From Tetragonia tetragonoides (Eukaryota; Streptophyta; Magnoliopsida; Caryophyllales; Aizoaceae): DNA of 64,000 nucleotides. Of the stretch, positions 47,723-59,258 are shown piece by piece. The notes beneath the pieces were generated by a model. It made no database searches. It was not told where the DNA came from and worked only from the letters and a program-made list of their open reading frames with translations. The stretch covers positions 2,981,001 to 3,045,000 of the forward strand of contig CM076147.1 of the NCBI GenBank assembly GCA_038025085.1. Reading direction: 5' to 3'. Each line of letters begins with the position of its first letter. Within the stretch, counting starts at the first letter, position 1. The position numbers and the translations under genes were made by a program.

Positions 47723-48998
47723 GGTTTCCCAACCTGCACCATTTACTACAAAATTAATACCCTTTTACTACAATCACTTATGTTTCTCTAACAAGATACA
47801 ATACTTGATTAAATTTTCAAATCAATGTTTCAATTTCACCAAAAGTTTGACAACCTGTACAATCACTTCGCCTTCTCTAACAAAATAGAAAACATTAGTA
47901 TTTCACGAAAGTTACTGTTTGACTATCACCAAAAGTGAAACAATCTGTACAGAATTGCAAGAAAAGTCGTGCCTTTCACTGCAAAAGGCTGAACCATTTA
48001 CTACAATGCTTTGTCGTTTTGCATGTTACAAAGATACAAAATAACATTCAATCCCCAGCCATGTATTAAAGTTGCATGGTGGGTAAATGGATGTAACATG
48101 TGTTCACTAGGTAATTAACATATGTCCATCATATTGGGTAAAAAGATGTAACATAACCTGCAAGTTACATAAGAGACAAACATGTTGGAGTAATGATAAG
48201 TAAGCTATAAATAAGTTTAAAGATATTAATTAATTCTATGTTTCAATTAAATTAACATATAGCGCATATTACTTTCATCTTCGGAAATCTTATGTTCACT
48301 TAAACATGATTAATATGTATGAATCCACAAACATAAATTTAAAATTGACTCAGGTCTGCGGAAAAATAAGATTTTACTTAAACATGATTATGGCATTGGC
48401 TAAGGTTGGCATAATTGGTTGGCATAATGGCATTGGCTAAGGAAAAAGATTTTTTATATGGTTCGCATCGAGTTGGTAGTATTAGTTACAGTACCATATA
48501 GCGTGTTTGTGTGCACAACATAAGTCAGCTACCTATGTCTACAACCTTGACCTGTGTAAAGTAAAATTGCAGCACTGAAAATATCTCACAAAACCCAATG
48601 TGAGATATCAGTATAACTCATTTTTACTACACACTTAAATGGCTTGTACTATGTGGTCGTAAAAAGCCATTCAATCTAAGTAGGACAAAAATTATGATTA
48701 TGACATGTCATTTGATAACAAAGTTCATCTGAGAAGTGTTTTCCATCACATTTTTACTACAACGACATTCTTGATTTACTACAAATTTTATTAACCAAAG
48801 GGAGGAAATGTAGATTAACCCATACACCCTCCACAAGTAACATAGGACCTCTGTCGTGTGACAGTGGACAGGTCATTGGGCAGTGGGTGAGTCTATGAAA
48901 GAGTTTATAAGGGTTGACAGATTTACTTTCACAAAATTGTTACTTTTTTTGGTCATTTTTACAACCGGATTGAAATATTGAGACCATGGTTGCATTTA
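47723..48998. other. AT-rich DNA with ttactaca repeats
   Basis: Short phrases such as tttactacaa recur (47748, 47766, 47998, 48627, 48755, 48776). ggttggcataatggcattgg repeats lie around 48390-48440. No gene is recognised. It may be subterminal DNA of a transposon. Confidence 0.45.
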
Positions 48999-49813
48999 AT
49001 GGACAAAAATTATTACTAGATTAGGCATAAGTGTTTCTGGTGAAGGCCTTCATTTAATTGGCACAAGTACATCTTACTATAAAACTAAGGAAGTAGTTCA
49101 AAAAATAAATGCTTTGTTTGACATCAATAGCAAAGTTGCACTGAAGCAATTTAATTTTCATGCCTTCATCAAAGATGTCAGTTGGGTACATAAGAGTCAA
49201 GGGCAAAAGGCCAAGAATAGGTGAGAGAATTAACTATCATTTGCACTAATATGATCTTCAATCCTGTTATCTAATTTACTAGTAGAGAATAACATTTGTT
49301 TTTCAATTGCCTTCTTTTATTATTATGTACATTTTACCAGTTGACAATGCTTCATTCGTTAATGAACTAATATGAGCTTATGGTTTTCTGAATTGTTAGA
49401 CGACAAGAATGAGGACCTACCATCTATCACTATCACGTAGTGGGTACAAGAAAATGTTCAAGGACTACAAAATCAAGTTTGATGTGTTAGAGGCAGAGAT
49501 TGAGGAGTTTTTTGAGAGGATGCTTCAAGAAAGCTCAAGTCGACACGTCAATTTCCTACTGTTCTTAGATGTGCCTTTACCCAACTCGTTTAGGTTGAGT
49601 GGGAAGGCCAAAGAACCAGAAGCTTATGTCCCACCCAATACTACATCAACCGACCCTCAACCAAAAAGACAGAAACATTCTACAGCAACTAAGGCAGAAA
49701 CCAAAACAACCCCACAACGTCTAAAGTCAACAAGAGCAGAAAACATGATTGCATTAAATAAGGGTAAGAACTTGATGGTTGAATTCCAAGACCTCTGCTC
49801 CTCAGAGACTTAA
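48999..49813 (+). pseudogene. Unknown two-exon ORF within the accessory island
   Basis: A frame from about 48999 to 49220 (GLHLIGTSTSYYKTKEVVQK, ending QKAKNR) stops at a gtgag donor. Using an acceptor ending at 49407 it joins in frame to 49408-49813 (MRTYHLSLSRSGYKKMFKDY onward, ending DLCSSET). The second part is charged, partly helical, with a Pro/Lys-rich tail (PQPKRQKHS). I recognise no family. No start codon is clear for the first part, so it may be a captured or truncated gene. Confidence 0.4.
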
Positions 49814-50189
49814 GATTGGTGAAATGCAATGAGGTTCCCTTTTTGTTGAGTCATGACAATTTAATAACTGCCTAATATTGATGGGTGGTTTAGCATGTCA
49901 TTTAATTTGGTCAAATGACCCACTTTGTCATGATCAATTGTAGGATTCCCTAGGATTATCTTTGGTCTTTCATCTAACTAGTTTCCAATTAATTATATGC
50001 AAGAGCATTGTAGGTTTAAGTAATGAAGTTAGTCTAGTTAGAGGCATCAAATATGTAGAACGAATTATGGTCATTATGTTTTAATATGTTTTATTTTGAC
50101 ATTGGTCTTATTTTCGTCTATTATTTTCTGCGTAATTTCGAATTAAGTAAGAACTGTTACTTAAAAAATAATATTAAATTAACATTTGG

Positions 50190-51052
50190 ATAATTGATTC
50201 TTTGTAACACAAGTCAAGCAATGGCATATACGTCTCTACAAGTAACATCATAAAATCAAGTTCCAACCGCCCCATTAGTTGAAAATACAACATCCAATTT
50301 CCTATAAACTGGATTTTCCCCAACAAAAGATAAAAGTATTCTTGAGTTAAGGCATTGAGACCAACACGTAACCAACGAAGGAGTAACCCGTCTACCGGAT
50401 GTAATAAACTTGCTTGACTTCCCATTCCGTACATTAGTGGTGCTAACAACATCCGTTACTTGGTTTGTTAAAAAAACACCACCCATAGGATTTTGCATGT
50501 CTATGGAGGATATGAGACAAGCTTAAAAATATTGAAGATCGTCTTGCCATATCGGACGGGGTGACTTCAAATTCCAATCTAAATACGGTAGCTAGACAAT
50601 CTATAACAACTAACATTATTGGTTTCGTTGAACTACAACGTGCAGCTAAGAAAGGCTCCATTTTTTCCACAACACTCAACAACTCTAAACTCCTACAAAA
50701 AGATTTCGTGAAAATATAATCTAACGGATCATGGCTAAAATATGTTGATCCCTCCTTCCCCCTCCATCCATTGCCAAATGTAGAAGCCAATTGCCGAAGA
50801 CGTCGTAACGGACTCTTTCCATTCTCGTATATATATAAAGCACTCCCTTCCAACCCACCCGCTTCAAAGGAAATTTGAGCAGAAATTAATAATTGCAAAC
50901 ATAATTGTGTTTTACCAGTTCCACTCTCCCCTACTATTTCAAACAAAGTTCCACATGCAACCCCTCCTCCTAAGACATTATCAATTACATGACAATTTGT
51001 GGTGTATTTGGGAATGAATAACCCGTCCTCCCCACCCGAAGCTAATAACTTT
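50190..51052 (-). pseudogene. XRCC3: Intronless, frameshifted copy of XRCC3 (RAD51 paralogue)
   Basis: Reading down from 51052 the frame gives GLFIPKYTTNCHVIDNVLGG, then the Walker A motif GESGTGKTQ, LCLQLLISAQ and GGLEGSALYIY, later the Walker B-like strand IMLVVIDCLATVFRLEFEVT and SDMARRSSIFLS. After a frameshift near 50490 come TNQVTDVV and SSKFITSGRRVTPSL, then a second shift and KLDVVFSTNGA. These are the RecA-core landmarks of plant XRCC3, which acts in homologous recombination. The N-terminus is missing and the C-terminus broken. The normal gene has introns in plants; none are seen here, so this is a retrocopy or a transposon-captured copy. Confidence 0.85.
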
Positions 51053-51317
51053 TATGTGCTTGTCATAGTTTTATTATTTTGTTGGCTATGCTAATGTGCT
51101 TGCCATAGTTAATGACAAGAACCCCTTCTATTACTATTTCATGAAGTCCCATTTCAAGGTCACCTATTTATTGAGCCAATATTTGGTCTTACGTGTAGAT
51201 GGCCCTACACAAGGCCATAATATTACCCCACAAAATGACAAAATTGCATCTACTATTCTTGTCCCTTTAAATCCATGAACCCCCCTCCCCATTTGTTCTC
51301 ACTTTTCCATCCACAAC

Positions 51318-51697
51318 ATGGCTAATAAAGAGGTTGCAGAGGCTTCCAACGACAACACCAGTACGAACAACAACGGTACCTCTCCAAAATAACTTGTATA
51401 CTCTTTTCATTTCTATGTTTTCCTATTTCTCCTCACATTTTCCTACTCCTTCTTCCTTTTTTTCATTTGCTTGCAGTCATAGTGCAACAACAATATGAAA
51501 TGAAAAGGAAAGAATACAAACAAGTAACAACTGAGGTTGCAATTCTAATGGAAAGATTATCTGACAAGTTTACACCAAATATTTTTAATGACATCTGCTC
51601 TGGAGAAGGAACTACACTACTCCCCAAAAATAAATCTCTAACCAAGATTAAGGAGATTTATGATTTCCATTTGGCTGACAAATTGGAAGACAATTGA
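51318..51697 (+). CDS. Small two-exon charged/coiled-coil protein, unknown
   Basis: Exon 1 is 51318-51375 (MANKEVAEASNDNTSTNNN), and exon 2 is 51477-51697 after a good polypyrimidine/ttgcag acceptor, giving 92 residues. Exon 2 begins VIVQQQYEMKRKEYKQVTTE and is rich in Lys/Glu with heptad-like spacing; it ends HLADKLEDN. No lesion is visible. It lies 270 bp from the XRCC3 copy in opposite direction. I do not recognise the family. Downstream in-frame sequence (ENLERRNRQEKLEGLSDSE) suggests a longer ancestor. Confidence 0.45.
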
Positions 51698-51699
51698 AA

Positions 51700-52936
51700 A
51701 ACTATCCTTGATGAGGAAAACTTGGAAAGGCGTAATAGACAGGAGAAGTTGGAAGGATTATCGGATAGTGAGTAGATTTGACATTGGTCATGTTGTTCAT
51801 TTTAACTAAGTGCCTTCACTTTATTTTATGTCATTTGTAAATTCAGTCTGCAAGTAATCAAATTCGAATTCAGCTTCTACTTATGCGTAAACATTTTGCA
51901 CACTCATATATATATGAAGCACGCTGAATTATATTCGACACACAACATTGAAATTCCATTCAAATACTTAACATACAAGTTTAATGATAAACCACACTAA
52001 TCTGCACACAGGATATTAGCTAACATACAAGTTGAATGAAATAAACAACATAAACCATTCATGGAGTTTCATCAGATGGACCTTCAACACGAAGCCTCTC
52101 AAAATACTTCTCCGCCAGTGTCAACAAAGGTGGATCAGCATGCATGAAGTTGTAAACTTCAGAGCATGATAAAATCTCTAGTAGTCTCCTAATTAGAATG
52201 AATACGTCATCGTACACTTATTCGACACAAGAGTTGTACTCCCTAATGCGTGCTTCTAGCCAATTTTGACTCATACTTATTTCTTTGTTCTAAAACTTGA
52301 TTTTTTTAGCAAACGAAGGGATTTTAGTAGAAAAAATTTCTGGAGAAAGTCCAATGTGAACTACCTTAACTTATAATAAAAGTCCTTATATAGATGAGAG
52401 GATACTGTTAGGGCTGCCTTCTATTTACCACAACTGTCCAAATTTGCATACTTGAGGTCCCAACACAAATTGTTTTCTTAAATTCGTGAGCGGCCCAATA
52501 TGACACACACTGCCTACTCATAAAGTAATTGGCCCAATATGACATCCAAAGTACCACCAATTTAATTTCATTTGGGCCGGTATTGTACATCCATAATATG
52601 CCTTATATTGGTCCACCAATTTCATAACTTTTGGGCCACATGTTTCCTCCACAATATCAATTCCACTTTATGTCCCACAATATCATTTTCCAATCCGCCC
52701 AAAACTAGTACAAGTATGATTTGTGATCAATGTTTAATCACACCAAAAATACCTTGGGATTCAATAAACACTAAACCCAGGTTAACAACCCTAATCGATG
52801 CATAACCAACCCCAATAACATGCCCCCTCCTTTACGTTTTCCACCCTTTTGCAAAATTATATAAAAAGTTAAGCTAAGTTAACCTAATTTCATACAAACT
52901 TTCACAAACCTATACTAATTCACTTCTAACTTCTGC
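51700..52936. other. DNA between the small coiled-coil gene and the Ulp1-like gene
   Basis: No supported gene. At about 52070-52250 the minus strand has a short frame around LVETILSSEVYNFMHADPPL (LTLAEKYFERLRVEG nearby), perhaps an exon remnant of a small island protein. A ttgggcc-rich stretch (52490-52640) repeats ggcccaatatgacayac. Confidence 0.4.
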
Positions 52937-55900
52937 TCACGTCATCAGTTGTCGCCCCTTGTTCACTTTCTTTAATCCAGCATCTTTTTTCTCTTTATTT
53001 ACTCCTACTCCTGCTTCTTTCTTATCCTCCTTCACTCCTGCTTCTTTCTCCTTCTTCCCTACAGCTTCAGTCTTCTCATTGTTATTTGGTTTCAAACCAT
53101 TAATGACTTCTTTCTTCACCATGTTCAAGTCATTGCGCACCATCTCAATAACTAATCGTCGCCTATTATACAATGCTGGAAACTGGACAAAGTAATTGAG
53201 AAAAATATAAAAGCTACTTGTCTCATTTTTATCCTATTCTGCCATATGTTCAGCTCAACAATATTATTCGTAATAACACCTTACACATAATTACTTACCA
53301 CATGTTCCTCCAATTCAGATTTCTGTTTAAGCCACACCTCAAGCACAGTCATCATGTGTATACCGCAATCATAACTACAAAATTGGGCAACAAATAATGG
53401 AACATGTATCACAACTTGTAAATGCAAATAACTAAAATTAAATCACAACCATCAGACATAACTTACTTATTAGGTTGGATGGGCACATCACCCACACTTT
53501 GTTCCCATTTCACTAGATCCCCATCCTTCACTAAGAAAGATATAAGGTGTTGTGCGTTGAAAATTTGCATCATAAATTTTAAATCATTAATTTCTATCTT
53601 AATACACAAACAAAGTTTCTGCATATTATACTCCACTTACCATTCTTCTTATCTACTCATCTGAACCCTTCACAAACAAATCATGCTTAGGAGGCAAAGA
53701 ATCAAACTTTGTGATCTTCTTCTCAATCAAGTCAAAATGCAGTGCCCACCAATGCAGATCATTACATATTGGCATGAACACCTGCAGCATTACCAGCCAA
53801 CATGTCAATTCCTATGGCTACCAGCAGGTACTAATTACATTCATCATTACTTCACTTAGATGTCTACAACCCCTTGGAGTCACATTTTCTTCCTCCAAAC
53901 TTCTTCTAACACCAAACAAGTTATTGTTGTAAAGACACTCAAGCAAAAAGGTTTCCGGGGTCTCATAGTCCAACGCCAAACGCTACACAAAATTTGTCAC
54001 TCAAAATTCAACTCAAAACTTAAATTATAAGATAGGTCAATTTTCTATTTCAACATAATTCTGAGATACAATATCGCGTAATGATCGTCCAAAATAAATT
54101 GACTTTTCCCTTCTCCAACCCACTGTATATTCTTCATATACCCCCAAACTTTGAAAATCTTAGACATTTCCAAATACAGCTAAATATAAGTACACATTTC
54201 CCATTCTTTAAATGGTTAGATTACTAAAGGAATATTACTTACAGAATTATTCAACTAGCAACAATCTTTTGACAGACTCTTCATGTTAAATTTAGTCACA
54301 AAGTAGCATGGCACTTGCACAACAAATATCCCCCTACATATCATCAATCATTAGCATATTATGGTCAATTTAAATTAAATTAAACAGTGGACATAACAAC
54401 TTTTAACTTACTGGTCTTCCCGTCGAGTCCCACGACCATCATCAATAAACTTTAGAATATTCAAGTCCTCATCAACAACTTTTTCCCGGTTTAACTTACG
54501 ACTCGTACGATCAGTCTTCTTCTTATTAACACTAACAACTATCTCATTTGACATCAACCGTATTGATCGTCGCCTCTTCTTTTCTTCCCCAACAATCACA
54601 TCTTCACTTACCACTGACTTCATCACCTCAACTGAATCATACTCCTCCGGGTTCTCTTCATCAACTACCTCACCAAATTTACACTCCAGGTCCTTTATAA
54701 TTGATGAGTAAGATTGCAGAACCCGACGTTCGTGGTGATATGGAGTCATCAAACCATTGCTTGTTTGGCCATCTATATACGGGTTAGGTATTTCTGGATC
54801 TTTTTTTTTCAAACCCTTCACTGTCACAAAATTGTTCTTCTCTAAAACAGCCTCACTCTCAATTCCACAACTAACACCAATATTCTGACCATTTTCATAA
54901 CCAGAAAAACCTCCATTTTTCACACCATCATCTAAACTAGACAAACCTCCAATTTTCACATCTTCATCACAACCTGATAAACCACCATCATTCACACCAG
55001 ACTGACCACCAAAATTCACACCTGACATACCACTAACATTCACACCAGACAGACCACCAACATTCACACCAGACACACCACGCACCAATATTCACACCAT
55101 TATCAATACCACACAAACCACCCATATTTAATACATTACCAAGACCAGAAAAACCACCCATATTCAAACCATTACAATCACCAAAAAAACCACCTATATT
55201 CACAACATTGTCACAACCAGAACTAGCAAACCCACCTTTCTGAAATCCTTTATCACAACCAGAACTACCAACTTTATTAACAACATCATCAACAAAACAA
55301 CCAACTCCCTTACCACGGCCAAACGCATTAGAACTAACATTGACACTACCACAACTTTCAACCTCATAGTCCCTATGCTTCTTTTTCATCAACAACGCAC
55401 TCTTTGAGGCTTTTGCCACAACCTGTAAACACAAAACAGAGAATTCAATAACTTTTCAAATTAACCATTCCAATTAATCTCCAATTTCAAGTTATCATTT
55501 ATTTACCTTATGACAATTGGGGGTGGCCTCTCATTCTTAGCTATGTCCTTATACAAGGCACCTTTAGGCTCATCAGGGTGCCTCTCCCCATATTTGAGAT
55601 GAGGACATCTAACAACTGCATACAATTGAGGTTTTGGTTTAATATTCTATCAAATTCACAACCTAAGTTTTTAGTCATCTACCATTTTTAACCTCACCTT
55701 AGCCTGTCCAAATTTCCGTGTAGCTCCATTGTAATCCTCTTTAACTGCTTCTAGCATTCTCTTCCTACTCCAAGCCGATAACCTCTCTCTACATGCCAAC
55801 TTACTACCCCATGATACCACCTCCCTCCGCTTCAGTCTGTCCAAGTAGAATATCTGCAAAAACAAATAAAAAATACTCATCACGAAGGTCACAACAATAT

Positions 55901-56786
55901 TTAGTGATCCTACTATCAATTAACACCACATTGGTCAATACAAACCACTAATATAATAAAGCATCCACCATAATCGCCTTTCATTTCAGCTTCAACTTTA
56001 TTCCCTATTCCTTCATCTCCTTGCTCTAACCTCTTCAATCTAACCTTCCTTCTTGCTTCTAATAACTGATTCCACACATATGATGCCCAATCATAGTGAT
56101 TGAGATCTCCAACATTTAATGTCATGCTCAACATTCTTGGACTGATCCTATTACCTTGAGTTGGACAATAAAATGTCCCCAACACATACAACATAAAATT
56201 AATGTTGAACTCCTCAAACAAATACCAGGTTTGATACATCCAAGTACAGCTTTGGAAACTATCCCCCTGTTTTTTAATTTCACTGGATCCATTGACAATC
56301 TCTCATACTTATCTTTCAAACCAAGATACAACTCTTCTCCCTTAACATCTTCACAAAGAGGTAGAACGCCTACTGGAATGCCTAATATCCATGCTACATC
56401 ATCCGTAACCTACCACTAACATCATCCAACCTCTCCATTAACCAATATCCAAGTCCCCCTGTCCATTTTCAAGTTGTTCATCTCCAATATGGTCCCAAAT
56501 CCCATTTCATGAACCCACCCCCTCTATTCTTCCGTCAACTTGTCCACAACAAGACCTAGTTTTTCTGGTAACGACCTCATGTTCAGTACCTGCAAACACA
56601 CTTTCAACAATCAATACATATAACAACACATCACGAACTTCAATATTATGAACAGATTTAATTATGCAGCCTTATAGGTATCCTATATGGTCTCTTCTTC
56701 TTTTGTGCTTTAGCTTTACTTAAGCTAACCAGTTCTGCACCATCTAAATTTTGTTTCTTCGTCTGCCCTTTGCTTCTCCTTGCCAT
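52937..56786 (-). pseudogene. Ulp1/SUMO-protease-like (C48) transposon-associated gene, multi-exon, decayed
   Basis: Starts MARRSKGQTKKQNLDGAELV (56786). The next exons carry the conserved N-terminal module of these mobile genes: LPEKLGLVVDKLTEE, then RGWVHEMGFGTILEM, then NINFMLYVLGTFYCPTQGN and ISPRMLSMTLNVGDLNHYDW. A Gly/Asn repeat domain follows (54880-55300), then a basic region. The peptidase core shows VFMPICNDLHWWALHFDL (His at 53754-53752), TKFDSLP (Asp at 53703-53701) and YDCGIHMMTVLEVW (Cys at 53367-53365), so the catalytic set of C48 peptidases is visible. A Lys/Glu-rich tail ends at 52937. Lesions: TAG at 56526-56524 in place of Gln, a frameshift near 55083, TAG at 53655-53653, and a GC-type donor after exon 1. 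C48 enzymes cut SUMO-like tags; plant MULEs often carry such genes. Confidence 0.8.
54880..55240 (-). repeat. Coding minisatellite (Gly-Gly-x-Ser-Gly-Val-Asn type) in the Ulp1-like gene
   Basis: A roughly 27-33-bp unit translates on the minus strand as GGLSGVNV, GMSGVNF, GGQSGVND, GGLSGCDEDVKI and further variants. It connects the N-terminal module to the protease part. One copy carries a two-base frame change near 55083. Confidence 0.85.
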
Positions 56787-57472
56787 CTCTTAAACACAAT
56801 ATACCAACAAAAAACCAACCAATTCAATAAAGATTCCATACTACTCTTGTAAATATAACAAAACACTAATCAACACAGTTATCATTTTAATATCCACCAC
56901 CTTTTCTAAATCTATAAACAATCACTCTTTATTGAACAATATTCTTAACCCTAACAATAACACTAAAGAATTTAAACTACATCGACAGAAACTCTTACAA
57001 TTCATGACCATGTTCTCACAATTAATCAAATTATTACACAGGTTACAAAACAACTAATTACAATATCTAACTACTCAATTGTAATTATAACTAATTTTCA
57101 AACTATTCAATCAACTTCAAATGATATTACCTCTTTTCTCAGACTTTTGATTTCACACAGATTCCTTTCGCACAAATTTCCCCCAACTTCCAATTTCCAT
57201 TTCCTGCTTCTAATTACGCCACATCTCTTTTCAGTTTCTGTTTCCAGATTCTAATTTACCTCCAATTACCAATTTCCGTTTGCTCCTTCTAATTTACCCC
57301 CAATTCATTTCGCTCCTTTTGATTCGCTCATTCTAAACCCTATTCAGATCGCCACTCCAAACAAACTCCACCAGTAACGTTGCTCTTCAGTTACCATACA
57401 AATTTATAAACCTACCACTAATAATGGACTGAGACTGAGAGTCAGATATGCAACAACATAGCAAGAAAATGA

Positions 57473-57475
<3 letters not shown>
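56787..57475 (-). promoter_or_regulatory. Upstream region and leader of the Ulp1-like gene
   Basis: On the minus strand this is purine-rich with phrases like attgggggtaaattagaagg and a (CT)n block at its start, as in many plant leaders. No TATA box was fixed. Confidence 0.3.

Positions 57476-57556
<81 letters not shown>
57476..57556. repeat. (GA)n microsatellite
   Basis: About 40 GA units, CT on the minus strand, at the likely 5' leader of the Ulp1-like gene. Confidence 0.97.
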
Positions 57557-57559
<3 letters not shown>

Positions 57560-57599
57560 GAACACTGTGACTTGGGGAAATATCGGGAAAGATACGACG

Positions 57600-59212
57600 C
57601 GTTTAAGTTTTGAACCGTATAAGCTTCCTTTTTACTACAACTAAAAGTGCACGTGAATTCTTTTTGAATTGATTTGAATCTTGCTGCCACATGTAATCTA
57701 ACCAACGTGACAGGTCATCATGCAAGACGAATTACTTTGTCTTGCTGCAAGATATTTTATCACCTCTCTAATGAAAAATAGTAATTTGTTGAAATGTTAT
57801 ACATATTATACTACTCATCATTCTCCAATTAAAAAATAATACCTATCATTTGTCAATTAACTTGCAATTGTACATCATATAGTGTAACTTAATAAATTGT
57901 CACCCAAATGTGACCCATGTCATTATATTTTAGCATATCCTTACAAAATTTATGTCTAACCTATGTTTATACATTCATATAAAACGTAATTAAATATTTA
58001 ATGCTTGCAATATTAACAACGATTATCCCTACAAATAATAGTCAATTTTCACATAGTCTACGCTTATACCAACTAATATAATTCTTGGTATTAAACAACC
58101 ATCGATTTGGTCAGACTGATCCTTAATGTGTATATATTTCAGTATTTGGAATCTAAAAGTTAAGACCTACCTTCTTTCAATTGAAAAAAATAGCGATAAC
58201 TCACTATCTAGAAAAAGGGAGAATAATATGTAATTCATCAAAATGTGACACCTGCACGTTATCAGCGCTTATACCCACAATTATATAAGCCTTGTTATAT
58301 TATGTGGATCTATACCCCTAAATATGCATCATCAGATCTATACTCAATAACAGTTTTTATTCTGTTGAAAACATTAAAACTGGACATTAAGGCCATTTTA
58401 GATTAATGTAATTCTACCTAAAGAAAAAAAGAAGGAATATGAATAGATTATAGCAATTACTATAGGATATTGATAACTAATTACTCACCAAAATAAAAAC
58501 AACAAGAGAAAAAAAATTAATGTCCAATCAAATTGTGACACTTGTCACGTTACTTGCGATCTTACCCACCTACACTTATATTATCAGTCATATGTTAATT
58601 GTCACATAACCTATGGTTATCCCTGCCAAAATTAGTCAAATATCACCTACCATGTAATACCCAAAAACTATATACAACTTGAAAACGATGACTTTATACG
58701 TAACTATTATCGTCACACATGCCCTTAACCTCGTAAAATTAGGCCAATATATATTAGTGACATGTTTGTTGTTACATGACCTACGATTATCGGAGCAAAT
58801 ATTAGTCAAATATTAGTCAAATGTCACCTACCCCGTAATACCCACAATATATAACTAATTAAAAATAATGACTCTGTATGTAACCCTTATCAGATCATAT
58901 TACACGCACTTATCCCCTAAAACATATTGCCACGTCAAAATATTTTTTTTCCTACAATTATAAAACTCAATAAAAGTGGTGACATTAAGTGTTCTTATAC
59001 TCATAAATATTAAAATTAATAAAAGATAATTACCAAAAATAGTATTTAAATAAAAAAATGATCAAGTATTAAATAGATACTTTTATTATTACATTTAATA
59101 CATAAACTTTATGATCACCATAAAATCCATAATGAAAAAACAAAAAAGGAAAAAGAAAATAAAAAGACAATAGCCATTAAGATTGCGACACATGTCACAT
59201 AACTGGCACTCT

Positions 59213-59217
<5 letters not shown>
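57600..59217. repeat. AT-rich region with dispersed, partly tandem motif families
   Basis: Phrases such as aaattgtgacacttgtcacg, ttatcccnnccaaa, attagtcaaatatcacctac and gtaatacccaaa(aa)ctatata recur three to five times in similar order (about 57895, 58230, 58530, 58750, 58820, 59170). No ORF. It resembles subterminal repeat DNA of a large transposon or a decayed satellite. Confidence 0.55.

Positions 59218-59254
<37 letters not shown>
59218..59254. repeat. (AT)n microsatellite
   Basis: About 18 AT units. Confidence 0.95.
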
Positions 59255-59258
<4 letters not shown>

